A DNA stretch of 64,000 nucleotides from Aquanectria penicillioides (taxonomy: Eukaryota > Ascomycota > Sordariomycetes > Hypocreales > Nectriaceae): assembly GCA_003415625.1 (NCBI GenBank), contig PYIU01000006.1, forward strand, positions 1,426,001-1,490,000. Reading direction: 5' to 3'. The translations under genes and the position numbers were made by a program. Positions 1 through 11,204 of the stretch are shown piece by piece (position 1 is the stretch's first letter; every line of letters starts with the position of its first letter). A model generated the notes under the pieces. That model was not told the DNA's origin and did not search any database. It saw nothing but the letters and a program-made list of their open reading frames with translations.

Positions 1-270
1 CGCGATCGTGATCACGATCGTGACCGTGAGCATCGACACAGAAGGCACAGACGAAGCCGGAGCCGCGATCGGGACGGTGGCAGAGACAAGGAGAGGGGCC
101 GAGGAAATGATACCGAGGAACGCAGGCAGCGACATGCTGGTACTCATAACCGAAGTGTTGAGGGAGGCGAACGCCGCCAGAGAGACCGAAGCAGAGAACG
201 ACGTCGCTCAAGATCAAGGGGTCACCGACGACGAAGCGTCAGCCCCCGACCGCCCCGTGTCCGAGATTGA
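1..270 (+). CDS. C-terminal RS/RD-rich tail of an RNA-processing-type protein (5' partial)
   Basis: The frame is open from base 1 to a TGA at 268-270 and encodes 89 residues. They are almost entirely Arg, Asp, Glu, Ser and His, with RDRD, RHRR and RSRSR runs and a short RRRSVSPRPP stretch before the stop. Such tails are typical of splicing proteins (SR proteins, U1-70K, Prp38-like factors), where phosphorylated RS/RD repeats mediate protein contacts in the nucleus. Nothing of a folded domain lies inside the window, so the family cannot be named. A different frame (8-289) is also open by chance over the same bases, but its composition is unremarkable and I prefer the RS frame. Confidence 0.6.
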   Translation, partial: RDRDHDRDREHRHRRHRRSRSRDRDGGRDKERGRGNDTEERRQRHAGTHNRSVEGGERRQRDRSRERRRSRSRGHRRRSVSPRPPRVRD

Positions 271-817
271 GAAAATAGTTATTTATTGATACTATAGTGA
301 TACCCGTTTCATGTCGCAATACACAATGTCATATTTTGAGCTGTCATGATGGTTCTTCGGGTCCTTGACTCTGCTCCACATTTGATCTAATCAATAATTA
401 CCCACCTAACAAAGATGAGCATAGTAGTCAACAAATCAGTCCATTAAGCACCATCTCAACTGCGTATTGTCAAAATACATTCTAAGCTATTAGTTGTCAA
501 GTTCTAAAAGCATCTACAACATCAGTATACCATACGTTATCTCTCCAAAGCCCCCCATCAATGAGCCCCCTTTACAATGAAAACCTCAATCTTTCAGACG
601 GTACCATGCCGTATTGCCCCTTGTGATATCTCCTTCTGTTCCACCGGTGCAACTGACGAGCAGATTACTGGGTGAGTTGAGTCAAGCTATGTGAGTACGT
701 GGCTCAACCTCTCGCAAAACTCTCTTTCGCAGCATTAAGAAGGTTCGATATCACTCTCGATGTCTGAGGAAGGAGTTTTCCTTGATGTGTTGTTTTCCTG
801 TAGATCTTCTTATTTCG
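271..817. other. Intergenic, no gene seen
   Basis: A/T-rich spacer between the 3' end of the RS-tail gene and the 3' end of the BTB gene (convergent arrangement). I see no open frame with coding character and no RNA gene. It probably holds the two 3' untranslated regions. Confidence 0.5.
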
Positions 818-1972
818 CTACTTAGTCACTGTCCGAAACTCTTCCAGACGACCAGCTAATCCAGTCAATTGAAGATGGTCTCTCAGTGGGTCGAAACTAT
901 AATAGTAGTGGCCCTGAAGTGGCTCCTCTGCTCGAGTTATGGCCTCTCGAACTGTTGCCATATGATCGCAGCGCTGCGACCCGGAACCCCCTTTTGCAAA
1001 TGAAAGGATTTCCGTGACTGAAGCTGCTAAGTCTGTGACGCTTTCTCGTATCTCATTGGGCTGTTTTGGTAGTACAGATCCTCTAGTTTTTGTCATTCCA
1101 AACCATAGACCCCCAGGGTCATATAGATACATTTCAAATTATCCGCCGTAGAGCTATAGTAACCATGATGAATTTCGCCAGTCATCAGTTCATCTATTTT
1201 TGCTTGAACTGAATTAAGAATGAGTTTGATTTTCTCCGTCCGGGAAATCTTGACCTTTGCTAGATTAAAATTCGTTAATTTTGAATATGAAGAAACATGG
1301 TGAGGCGAACTTACCGAGTATGCCGGATAGACTTAGATGGTCATTATTGTCAAGGCAGGTACCATCTGCCAGAACTACGCAGCCCGATTCATCGACAGAG
1401 CTTTGAAGAACCAACTTGTTCATCACCTTATAATAGAGATCGGAGTCTCCAAACTGCCATGCCACGTATGTCAACATGACGAGGCGCGCTTCCTCTGTTT
1501 CATCTTGGGCGGCAGCTGCCTTCTTCAGCCATGGCCCAGCCCATGGGCGTAAAAGCTTTGGCATATTATACTTGTCGGCAACGATCCAAATATCATAGAG
1601 ATCTTGAAGGTCCGGGTCATTGGGGATATTGTCAAAGCAATTATGAATGATGTCCAGGAAAACGGTCATGGGTTTCGCTTTATCGTCTGGTAATTTCACA
1701 ACCCATTTACCTTCAGCTGGCCTCGACTCCTTGAAAGGACCAAAAAGCATTTTCTTCCATACATCCGAAGCCCTTCGCAATGTTGCTGAGCATACCAGGA
1801 ACTCTACTTCGCATTCGTCGACCCCCGCACCAACATGAAGTCGAAGGTCTCCATCGTGGTCAAAAATCAAAGTCTTGAGATCGGTTTTGGCTCGGGGAGC
1901 GCCACGGTTGGCTTCCACGGTGTTTGTCTGAGGTTCAACCTCCTTCAATTTCCTTTTAGGACTAGACTGCAT
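818..1972 (-). CDS. BTB/POZ domain protein, frame broken in exon 2
   Basis: Exon 1 runs 1972-1315 and exon 2 1259-818, with an intron at 1260-1314 (GTAAGT...CTAG, 55 nt). The start is the first in-frame ATG. Residues about 30-160 form a BTB fold of the type common in filamentous fungi: LIFDHDGDLRLHVG, then a CSATLRRASDVWKKMLFGPF block, then a VKLPDD/LDIIH segment and an ADKYNMPKLLRPWA segment. These proteins are assumed to dimerise and may serve as Cullin-3 adaptors or nuclear scaffolds; the target is unknown. After the intron the frame stays open for about 55 codons and ends early. Stepping back one base near 1131-1135 (an AAA run) opens 104 more codons to the stop at 818. Either one base is missing in the assembly or this accessory gene is decaying. 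It is divergent from the DUF3684 gene. Confidence 0.65.
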
Positions 1973-2866
1973 TTTGAGCAAGTTCCAGGTTATGAGGCAA
2001 TGAGGCAATCACTTTGAACCTCTTCGGTTGAGAGGTATCCGTGCAGCGAACGCGTTTAAATAGCATGCCCATCTAGGCAGGCAGTCAAGTCCAGGGTATG
2101 AGGTGCTCACAGCTACATAGATTCGTGGCGGTGTTCCGGGGGAGGATAGCCCAGAAGCTGGCTGGACTTGCTTGATCCCAGGTTTATCTGCAGGTTTATC
2201 TGGATCACACAGGCGAGATGCAATCACAGCTCAGACCAGGATGTTGACAGTGTTCATGTGCACTGTACTGAACTGTGCTGCACAAGCCTCCGGCTGCAGA
2301 CTCCAGCTCGCCGGCAAGGCTGTGGAGCCCCTGTAGGTGCACTAGACAATCACTAAATCAATCCCGGGGTCCAGAAGGTGCAGGGGCCTTGATTGGGTGC
2401 CGCATCCCCCAAATTAGCCTATGGCGGACAACGTCAGAGACCTCAGCTCGGTGCAACGCGGTCGCTTGGTCGGGATTCAGCATTGACTTCACCAGTGAGC
2501 GTCGCAGGATGCTTCTTTTGGTCCATGGTTTTATAAGCATCTAAAGATACTCTTGGCCAGCCAACGTCCTTCATCCCGTTATCCCTTTCCCACGCTTTGC
2601 TAGAGCTGGGTCTATATATCCAAATCGTCTTTGAATTTGCTAGTTTGCTGTACGTACCCCTTCTGCCTTGCTTACCTTGTGTGCGCGCGCCAGGCTGTCA
2701 ACTGACTGACCAATCTTCACAAACAGTTGGTTGCCACTCTGCTTCTGTTTGTCTCCCTTTCATTCTGCCTCACCGACCTGGCCAAGTGTACTTAATTCCT
2801 CCCTCCCCGTCAAACCATGCGGGCTTGATCCGTCCCCCCAACAAACCCTCGAGCACTGTCCCGACG
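1973..2866. promoter_or_regulatory. Divergent promoter region between the BTB and DUF3684 genes
   Basis: About 0.9 kb separates the two opposed start codons. Pyrimidine-rich stretches precede the start at 2867, as is usual for fungal 5' leaders. An open stretch from 2597 runs in frame into the DUF3684 gene, but its composition is leader-like and the conserved protein begins at 2867. No specific binding site stood out. Confidence 0.4.
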
Positions 2867-5800
2867 ATGGACTATTCCAGACTACGAGCCGCGGCCCTTC
2901 GGGACGGCGAAGACGAAGAGGCTGTCACGGTCGATACCCGAGCCCTCATCGACAAGGTCCTCGCCAGATATTCTGGAGAGTGGACGACGTTACGAGAACT
3001 CATTCAAAATGCTGCCGATGCACAAGCAAAGACCGTCAGTGTTAAATGGGAGACACTACCCTCGACCCAAGTACCCCTCCCTACCTCTCCGAACCGATCC
3101 GATATTCTAAAGCACACTCTCTCCAACCACACGCTTCGCCGCCTTGTTGTCCAAAACGATGGTCAGCCTTTCACAAAGACGGATTGGGGGCGGCTCAAGC
3201 GCATCGCCGAAGGAAATCCCGACGAGACAAAAATCGGTGCCTTTGGTGTAGGCTTCTACAGTGTCTTCGCAGATTGCGAGGAGCCATTTGTTAGCTCAGG
3301 CAACGAGGCGATGGCATTCTATTGGAAGGGAATGCTTTATTTACCAAGAAGTCCCAAATTCCACAAGATCAAGCAACTCACCATACAACTTTTGTCCTGG
3401 ATTACCGAAACACGACAACTCCCATGCCGAATCTCCTATCTGTTAGTCAATTTTTGGCCACCAGTCTGACTTTTGTTGCGCTTGAGAAGATCGAGTTTTG
3501 GATCGACGACTATGAGGTTCTATCTCTCAAGAAGAAGTCATCTCCCAGCGTGGAAATGCCCTTGCCCCGAGATCTTGAGGCCAGGACCAAAGATGGACTC
3601 ATGAAGGTGGTAAGCGTCGATCGCACCAGCACTCAGATCGATGCTTCGTTTATGGCAGCCATCGGCTGGAAGCCTCAAGCTGCGGCCTCTGCGGTCAAGT
3701 CTGCTGACTCTTTCGGTGCTACCGAAGCGCCTTCATTACGTTCTTTCTTTGCAAGGTTGACCTCAACCGCATCTCAAGCTGGTCTCAAATCAAAGGCGCA
3801 AAGCGAAGAAATTGCTGCGCAAGAAGCCATTTCTGAGGATGTCACCAAGCTCTCGTCTTCAACCATCTTCCTCCGATCAACATCAGCATCCATCAAAACC
3901 AATGTCACCGCCTCGTTTGCCTCGGAGCTTGAGCGTGCTACCAAAAAGCCTCCGCCAAGGACCACAAAGCTTGCCATATTGACCTCATCATACGATGAAG
4001 CCCAAGCCTCCCAGGATTCTGCAGCTTCAGGGGCGATTGGAAAGGCAACAGACGTGTTTGCTTCTGTGCTTCCAAGCAAAAAGCCTGGCGGTCGCATCTT
4101 TATCGGCTTCCCCACCATGCAAACCACCGGGGCTGGTATGCACATTTCAGCGCCTTCAGTGATTCCCACCGTTGAGAGAGAAGCCATTGATTTGAACGCA
4201 CGATGGGTGAGAACATGGAACGTCGAGATCCTCCGCGCTGCTGGTATCATCACCCGACTTGCCTTCGCCAACGAAATGAGCGAACTCAGTAGCCGAGTTA
4301 AACAGGCCATCGAGAAAAATGGAAAATTCACCCCTGCTATTATCGCCAAATTCATGCCCGAAGCCCTGCATGTTCTCAAGACGTTTACATTCGGTGATTC
4401 TACGCCCAGTGGCCAAGTGGGTCAAATTATTGAGGAATCGTTTTGGATATGCTTCAAAAAGGCTACGATTGAAACATATTCAAGCCGAGGAGTCCTTCAA
4501 ACAGACCAGGTTCGCATTGCGTCAGATGAAATGAACAGATTTGTGGACAGCATCCCAGTTATCCCCAAAGAGCTAAAGGATGTGCCATTCGTGAAGAAAC
4601 TTATTGACTTTGGTCTCATCTCTCATATTACTGTCACCGACGTGAAACGAGAACTCGAGACCAAGGCTTTGAACAGGGTTCAGTTGATGAATTTCATCAG
4701 CTGGGCCGGTAAGAAGAGCTTAAACGGCGAGCTCGACCCCCCAAGTCGAAGTGCACTTCTCGAAGTTGCTGTTGGCACAATGAGTGATGACGGTGAGCAA
4801 GGCGAGATCATTGCCCTTGGAAGCATCAAGTACCATATGAGCTCAAATAAGATCCCTGCGCACTTACCCATCCCGCCCACTACGATTCCCCATGCTTTGA
4901 CCGCCAACTCGAATGTTGCAGAGTTACAAGCTCTGGGTTGGGAGCCATTAGAGGTTCTACCATGGTTGAGATTCCTTGTTGAGACGAGTACCTCTCGGTC
5001 AGAGGAGGAGAGTCTTACCAGATCGCCGAGTTTTGCAGTTCAGGTTCTCACGGTTGTCTCCAAGAATTGGGAGAACATTGGAACTGTGCCCAAGTCGAGT
5101 GTTGTGACCTTGCTCCAATCGCACACTGTAATGCCTACAAAGCTAGGCATGAAGAAGCCCTCAGAATCATTCTTTCCGTCTGTCAAACTTTTCGATGATC
5201 TTCCTGTCATTCAAGGGTGTGATAAGGTAAAGGAGAGGTTATTAGTGGCCCTCGGTGTTCGAAAAACTGTTGATCTCGAAACGATTTTCACCAGACTCCT
5301 AAACGCCTCAGGCGACTCGGGACAGAAGAAGTGGAGCCATATGGAGCTCATCAAGTATCTTGCTTCGGTTCGTGAAGACATTCCAGCTGATGATATGCAA
5401 AAACTCCAGCAGACACGTTTCTGTCCAGCTGAAGCTGGGCCCAAGGGGATGGAGCCTACAAAGGGGTCCGAAAAACTTTACAAAGTATCTGAGCTGTTCG
5501 AGCCCAAGGATACGCTGCGCACGCTGTGTCTTCCGATCTTGCATTGGCCAGGTCCCCCTGGTAGTTATCGGCCTAGCAGTCATGAAGCTCGATTCCTCAC
5601 AACTCTGGGTTTGCGGCCCTATCCCTCGGTCCCTGAGTTGGTTGATATGATGGCAAGCAAGGATGAGGCTCTCAGAGTCTCTTCTATGACTTACTTTGTT
5701 GCCAACCACCACACGAATCGATATGGAGCTTTTAATCTTGGTGACTGCCCCAAGGCCATCATGCCTCTTGATGGAAGCACCCAACTTGTGCCGCCCTCAC

Positions 5801-8241
5801 GGTGCTTTTGGAACCCAAAGGCTTCTGTGCTTGGATTCCATATATTGCGGAAGGATCTTCACGATCATGCAAATGTAAGCATTCGTCCATCTTCACTACT
5901 AATAAGTATCTAACTTGAATTCAGAAATTCGGCGTCGCACGAGATCCGCCCATGGTCGATTGTGTCAACCGCCTTTTGTCCAGCCCTCCGCAAGATCATC
6001 GCAATGCCACCATCTTGTTCAGTTATTTTGCGTCCCGTATCACCGAATTGGGTGATATGGCCATTCTGAAACTAAAGAATGCCTCCATCGTACCCATCAT
6101 GCGGACTACTTCATCCCACTCGTCTGAGAAAAGGGGTTCGACCTTGTCGCATATTAGCCCTTCCCGGGCGTATTTAGGGTCATCCGCAGTTTATGGCGAT
6201 ATTTTCGACTTTGTCGATTTTGGGCCCGATGCGAATGCATTCTTGTTCCAGTGCGGTGCAAAGAGCGAGCCAACAAAGCTCGAGGTTGCAAATATGGCGT
6301 GTACCGAACCAGCACGACTTCTCGGTGTATTACAGAGCCCTGAGAAGTACCTGGATTTGCTAAAGTCTCTAGCGGAAGCATCTACCATGCTTCACCGAGA
6401 CAAGGACCTCTGGCGAAAGATGCGGACATCGTCATTCCTCCTTGCATACAAAGAACTGGCCTCTCCTAAGGGTAAGCTAGATGATTTCGATGAGGATGAG
6501 GCACCGATAAAGCAGTATCAACTAGCTTCCGCAAGTCAAATCGTAATTCTTGACGACATTATCAGCTACCGCCTCTTCAAGGACAGACTCATCTGTGCGC
6601 CAGAGGAGGATGCCCTAGAAACATTTTATCTTGCCCTTGGAGCCCAGAAGTTGAGCAGCATTGTCCAAGAAGATATTCGAATTGGACCACATAGTGACAG
6701 GCAAAAGGCAGCACAGAGCCTTAGAAAGCATGTCATCGAGAGATCCAAAATCTTCCTTTACGAGTACTCGAGTTATCGACGTGACACCATCAAACACGAT
6801 GCCAAATGGCTGGATAAGAATCTCACCGTCCAAATTGTGCGGTCAGTCGCTTTACGTCGCAGTTTGCATGGCCAAAACCAAACCCACACAGAAAAGCGAT
6901 CTGCTGCCAGCGCTAAAAATGGCAGTAGCTGGGTTCTCTACGTCGCGGACGAGGGAAAGCCTGACATGTACCAAATCGGCCAAGCTATCTGTCAGATGTT
7001 GCTCACTCGTCCTAATCAGCAGGCCTACCTGTTTTTTGAGCCCTTCCTTACTCTAGATCTCTATGGGCTGAGGGCTCGCGGTTACAATGTGGATCGAATT
7101 CTTCGAGCCAAGGCCGCCGAGGCCAGGATTGCCGAGGAAGAAAGGCGCAAGGCGCTCGAAGACGAGCAGCGTAAAATTCAAGAAAAGGAAAAGTCATGGC
7201 AGAACCAAGCTGCGGCTGAAGCCCAGGCGGCCGAAGCTGCAAGAGAAGTCGCGAAGACACCGGAGCATCACAATACCGTGATGCCTGGCTCTTGGGATTC
7301 ACCCGACGATAATAAACCTAATCACAATCAAAACTTGAGAAGGCCAAGGGGTCTCTTCTCCAACTTGACCCGCCGGCTTGGCTTTGACACTCCAGAGGAG
7401 GAGGAATCACACAACCAGGTTGAGAAATTTTTGGATAAACCTACCGAGGGAGGTTCATCTGGTGCCGTATCCAATACCGGCCAAAAGCCAGGCAAGGATG
7501 ACGGAAGAGTCACAAGCCCAGCTCTCGTTCAACAGAACCTTCTCAATGCCGTCAATGCTACCCGAGCCTACGGATCCAACAGCGTCTTCTCAGAGCCTCA
7601 GGTCAATGAAGTCAAGGAACAAGCCACGTACTGTGACAGCAAACCTGCTCACAACATTACATCCGTTGCAGAGGCTTCAAATGGCATGAAGATCTTTGTC
7701 GCGAAGGACTTGTCCACAGATCCGGCCAAGTTCCTGTCGAACCACATTGCTAACATCAACAAATTCGCGACTCTCCTGGTTGACATTGGTAACATCTACC
7801 AGTTGTCACCTAAAGTGCTGCACATCTTTTATGATGAGGCCGGTGGCACAATAGCATTCAATACTGGCGGCAGTGTCTTTTGCAACTTCAGATTCTTCCT
7901 TCAACTTCATGCCACACAGATGGAAGGGCCCCGTCCAGGCGAAGCCAAGGCAGAGGCAGCAACTTGGTGGTGGGTTGTGTTGGCTCATGAACTTGCGCAC
8001 AATCTTGTCTCGACTCACAATTCGGACCACAGTTATTATACGTACGTTTTGCCTAATCAATATCTCGTTTCAGAGTCCTAATTTTTATAGCGAGTCGTTT
8101 ATTCAACAATATTTTGCCAAGATGGTCGCCAAGACAATGCAATGGGTGGGAGAGAGCCAAGGAGCGCCGCCATCTCGAACATCGACGCTCTCGGCGCCTC
8201 CCCCATACTCGAGTGTGTCGAATAGAAGCTTGTTAGACTGA
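2867..8241 (+). CDS. GHKL (HSP90/sacsin-type) ATPase with DUF3684 region and C-terminal HExxH motif
   Basis: About 1,758 residues in three exons: 2867-5874, 5925-8041 and 8091-8241 (introns of 50 and 49 nt, both with CTAAT/CTAAC branch sites). The N-terminus carries the Bergerat ATP fold: ELIQNAADAQ (residues 44-53), QNDGQPF (96-102) and KIGAFGVGFYSVF (122-134). This is the architecture of the fungal DUF3684 family, large proteins with a sacsin/HSP90-like ATPase head whose biological role I do not know. A charged Ala/Glu/Arg coiled coil lies near 7100-7250. Near the C-terminus HELAHNLVSTH (about 1691-1701), followed by NSDH, fits a zinc-protease-like HExxHxxxxxH pattern. The frame steps by one base at 3328-3330 (GGG, codon about 155): the conserved text continues uninterrupted across the step, so one G is probably missing from the assembly. 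Confidence 0.85.
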
Positions 8242-8966
8242 GTAGACTCATGCGCATGGTATGGTTTGGGGGTTTTTGCATTGCATTATGATGAATGGCG
8301 TAAATATGTTTGATTGGGGCCTCTATTCTTATACAGCGTTCTTGCATGCTTGGATCGGCCTTAGATGGTAGAGTTGGTGTACAGAATTGCATTGTTGAGA
8401 GAGAAATACAAATTTGTAATCACATCGAATTCATTGTAGAGGTGATTAATGCTACTTTCGCGATGAATTGGTCAATCCTGATTCCTTACTTGCATACAAT
8501 ATCGTGTGACCGAGTTCCTGTGTTTTCTTGGTCTGGTATCTGAATTTCAGTCTGTGCACTTTGAATGATATGGTCCAATTTCCAGGAGGCAGGATGATTG
8601 TAGCATTGAATGCCTTCCTTATCAGACTTCACACATCAAACCAAGGGTATTTTTCAAACAAAAATTATTGAATTTGAATTTATTGGCGACCTCCAAGGCC
8701 ATTGAGCGCGGTTTATTGAAATCGATATTCCGAGGATGTATGGTACAGGGTAGGCAACCTCGAAGGACCACGCACATCACGTGATGACCACCGTGACCAA
8801 TCAACTCAGGTCCAGTTGAGCTTTGGGCCATTGGAATCCTTGGATCACGACCTCTTCCCTCGGCAGAGCCGCAACCAGACAATCCTCACGACCGCGAACC
8901 CGGACGAATCCGCGAGCAATCCACCCCAGCCTCCACGACAGACATCCCGACGGTCAATTGCCCACG
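8242..8966. other. Intergenic, no gene seen
   Basis: 3' flank of the DUF3684 gene and promoter of the small membrane-protein gene at 8967. No coding frame of quality is visible. It contains one 10-bp palindrome, listed separately. Confidence 0.5.
8776..8785. promoter_or_regulatory. Perfect ATCACGTGAT palindrome (bHLH-type E-box)
   Basis: ATCACGTGAT lies 182 bases upstream of the ATG at 8967. TCACGTGA is the known core for Cbf1-type and other bHLH factors in fungi. Binding here is inferred only from the match. Confidence 0.35.
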
Positions 8967-9347
8967 ATGGTTCACCGCATCGCCTTCTGGACGACCTTTG
9001 GTACGTGATCGTGTGCGCCAATATAGGCCGGGCATCACATCCCCCCATCACCATGCCACCGACTGGCTCCCGGCACAGGCAGAAAACCCGCCGCATCGCT
9101 AACAATGGGTCTCAATATAGGTCTCGCCGCGCGATTCTGGCAGCTCGGCATCGAGATGCGCCCCTTCTTCAACAAGTCCTCCCTCTGGGCCTACCCCGTG
9201 TACGGCCTCGGCGGCGCCAGCTTCGGATACTGGCTGCAGGGCGTCGACGACCGACAGGCCGCGACCTTGAACGAGCGCAAGTCCGCCCTCCTCGAGAAGC
9301 GGGCACGCAAGGCCCAGCGGGATGCGGAGGCGGCGGCTACGGCTTGA
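8967..9347 (+). CDS. Small membrane protein, possibly a mitochondrial complex I accessory subunit
   Basis: Two exons, 8967-9000 and 9121-9347, joined across a 120-nt intron (GTACGT...TATAG, branch GCTAAC) to give 86 residues. The N-terminus MVHRIAFWTTFG leads into a WQLGIEMRPFF segment, then a hydrophobic stretch near residues 28-48 (LWAYPVYGLGGASFGYWL) that could span a membrane once. A basic, Arg/Lys/Glu-rich helix follows at the C-terminus. Size and layout resemble the short single-span proteins that fungal annotation pipelines call NADH-ubiquinone oxidoreductase 14 kDa-type subunits. I recall this from general knowledge and cannot confirm it from a hallmark residue. It could be another inner-membrane protein. 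Start choice: the downstream ATG at 9105 lies inside the intron. Confidence 0.6.
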
Positions 9348-9804
9348 AGAGGGGAATTTTGAGGGAGATGAAAACCAAAGGATCGGAAACAAACGAAATG
9401 GAAGCCTGCCCCGACCGAGCCCGAGCGATGTGTGACGTGGAAGGGAGAGGGATTATGTACATATTCTGTATGGGAATAAGACCCGTCAACAAGGGACGTC
9501 TGGAAATTAAGACTGGGACCTTTTTTTCTTGTGTCAATAGATGAGATGGCGGCGTGATTTCTCAGTGACGGGGAGGTGTTGATCCGAGAAGACCCGGCAT
9601 AACTCAATTTAACAAAAACTAACGACGGACGACATAAATGAAGCCAAATCTACGACGCACAGTAAGTCATATCACCTCATGATAAAATGGGTTCTAGGTT
9701 GGACTTATGAATATTCTTTTTTTATATGGGAGGTATCCGCCCACGGGGATTGCCCAGATCATCTACTCCCTATCTAACCTAGCTCCTCTAACAGACACAC
9801 CAGC
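9348..9804. other. Convergent intergenic region, no gene seen
   Basis: Spacer between the 3' end of the small membrane-protein gene (+) and the 3' end of eIF2B delta (-). No supported open frame; presumably the two 3' untranslated regions. Confidence 0.5.
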
Positions 9805-11204
9805 TTACAACTCTTCCAACTTCCTTAGGATGGCGGGTACTGACGTGGCAGAGGAGTTGCCAAGCTCTGTCACGACAACGGACAGGTGCTTATCTCGGGT
9901 GGTGTCAAACAGCAGGCGGAATCCGTCGTTGGTGCACCGCTCAGGGTCGATCTCATTGTAGGTGAGCGAGTCAATTGACACTCGCTCAGTAAAATTGATG
10001 GTCTCACACAAGGCGACGACCCGAACACCCAAGTCTGTTGCGGCAGTAGCAATGTCGCAGGATCCGGCACGGGCATACATGGCGCCGTTGCTGAAGATGG
10101 CCTCGGCGGCGAGGAGAACCTGGGTGGTCTCATTAAGGTGAGTTCGCAGGGCACCAAGGTCAGATGAGTAGGTGACCTGGATGCCGGCGGTTGAGAGCCT
10201 CTTGGCAAGGTCGATGCCCACACGCTCATAGGGGTCATCCACTAGGATGACGCGGAAACGCTTGCCGGTCTTGTGGGCCTGGAGAAGGGTGCGTTCAACG
10301 AGGAAGTGGTGAGCGAAGGTGAGGATAACGTCGTCATCGGCAATCATGTCAGTGGCGGTCTGGACGATGACGTAGTCGGCGAGAGTGATGCGCTCGCGGA
10401 TGAAGTTGTCAATGGACTCGCAAAGCAGCTTCTTTGCCTCTAGGTCGGGCAGGTCGATGTCGACCTTGCTAATCTGAAGTTTGAGCCACCGGATGGCATT
10501 GCCCATGGAGAAACACATGGGGCGACATGCTGTGAGGTAGTCGATCTGGGGGTTGAGGACGTGAGAGGTGAAATGGCGAGAAAAGGTAGAGCCGATGGGG
10601 TAGTGTATGATTCGATGACCTGGGGGTGTTAGTGGGAGATATTCTCCGTATATACGGCATTCGTGTCGTGCGTTACCTTCTTAAAGGCCAGGAGGGTCGC
10701 CTCCAAGCGAGTGATGCTGTCACTGATGGCAAAGGAGCTCATGTGTTCGCCGAGCACCAGCACGGCAGGGTTGACGTCCTTGTCTGCGTGCGTCATATCT
10801 ATTCTCTTGGCCATGGCCAGGTGACTGAAGCAGTCTGGTATCGAGGGCTTGACCTCCTTGGGGACCGCCGCAGCCTGGGCTGGTCGTAGAGGCAGCTTCG
10901 CACCGCCATGGTCCTGCTTGGCCTTTGCCTTGCCCTTTGCATCGCCGCCGGCCGACTGCTGGCCTCCTGGTGCGGGAGCCTGAGATACTTGTGCAGCCTT
11001 TGCTTGCGCTCTGCGAGCAGCCTTCTCCTCCTTGGCCTTCTTCTTCAGCTCTGCGCCGGACAGCTTCTTCTCCCCGGGGGCGGCGCCTTGGGCGGCCTGC
11101 TGATCCTTGCCCTGACCCTTGCCCTGGTTCTTATTTTGCTCCTTCTTCTCCTTCTTCTCCGTGGCTTGGCCTGCGGGGGCCTGACCGCCTGCTTCGGTGG
11201 TCAT
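9805..11204 (-). CDS. GCD2: Translation initiation factor eIF2B subunit delta
   Basis: Exon 1 is 11204-10677 and exon 2 10619-9805, around a 57-nt intron (GTAACG...CCCAG, branch CACTAAC). The protein (about 447 residues) opens with roughly 100 Lys/Ala/Gln-rich low-complexity residues, normal for delta subunits. The eIF2B alpha/beta/delta Rossmann-like domain follows, recognisable from CRPMCFSMGNAIRWLK, VILVDDPYERVG, QVTYSSDLGAL and the terminal SVPAILRKLEEL. The delta subunit belongs to the regulatory part of the cytoplasmic guanine-nucleotide exchange factor for eIF2 and senses phosphorylated eIF2 in general amino-acid control. The frame breaks just after the intron at the G run 10597-10600: the conserved ESYTTP...GSTFSRHF text needs one more base. 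I read this as a homopolymer error. Start chosen at 11204 because the upstream stretch lacks an ATG. Confidence 0.9.

Noticed and set aside
3328..3332. Frame step in the DUF3684 gene as an intron
   Set aside because: Conserved protein is continuous on both sides with no room for even a minimal intron.
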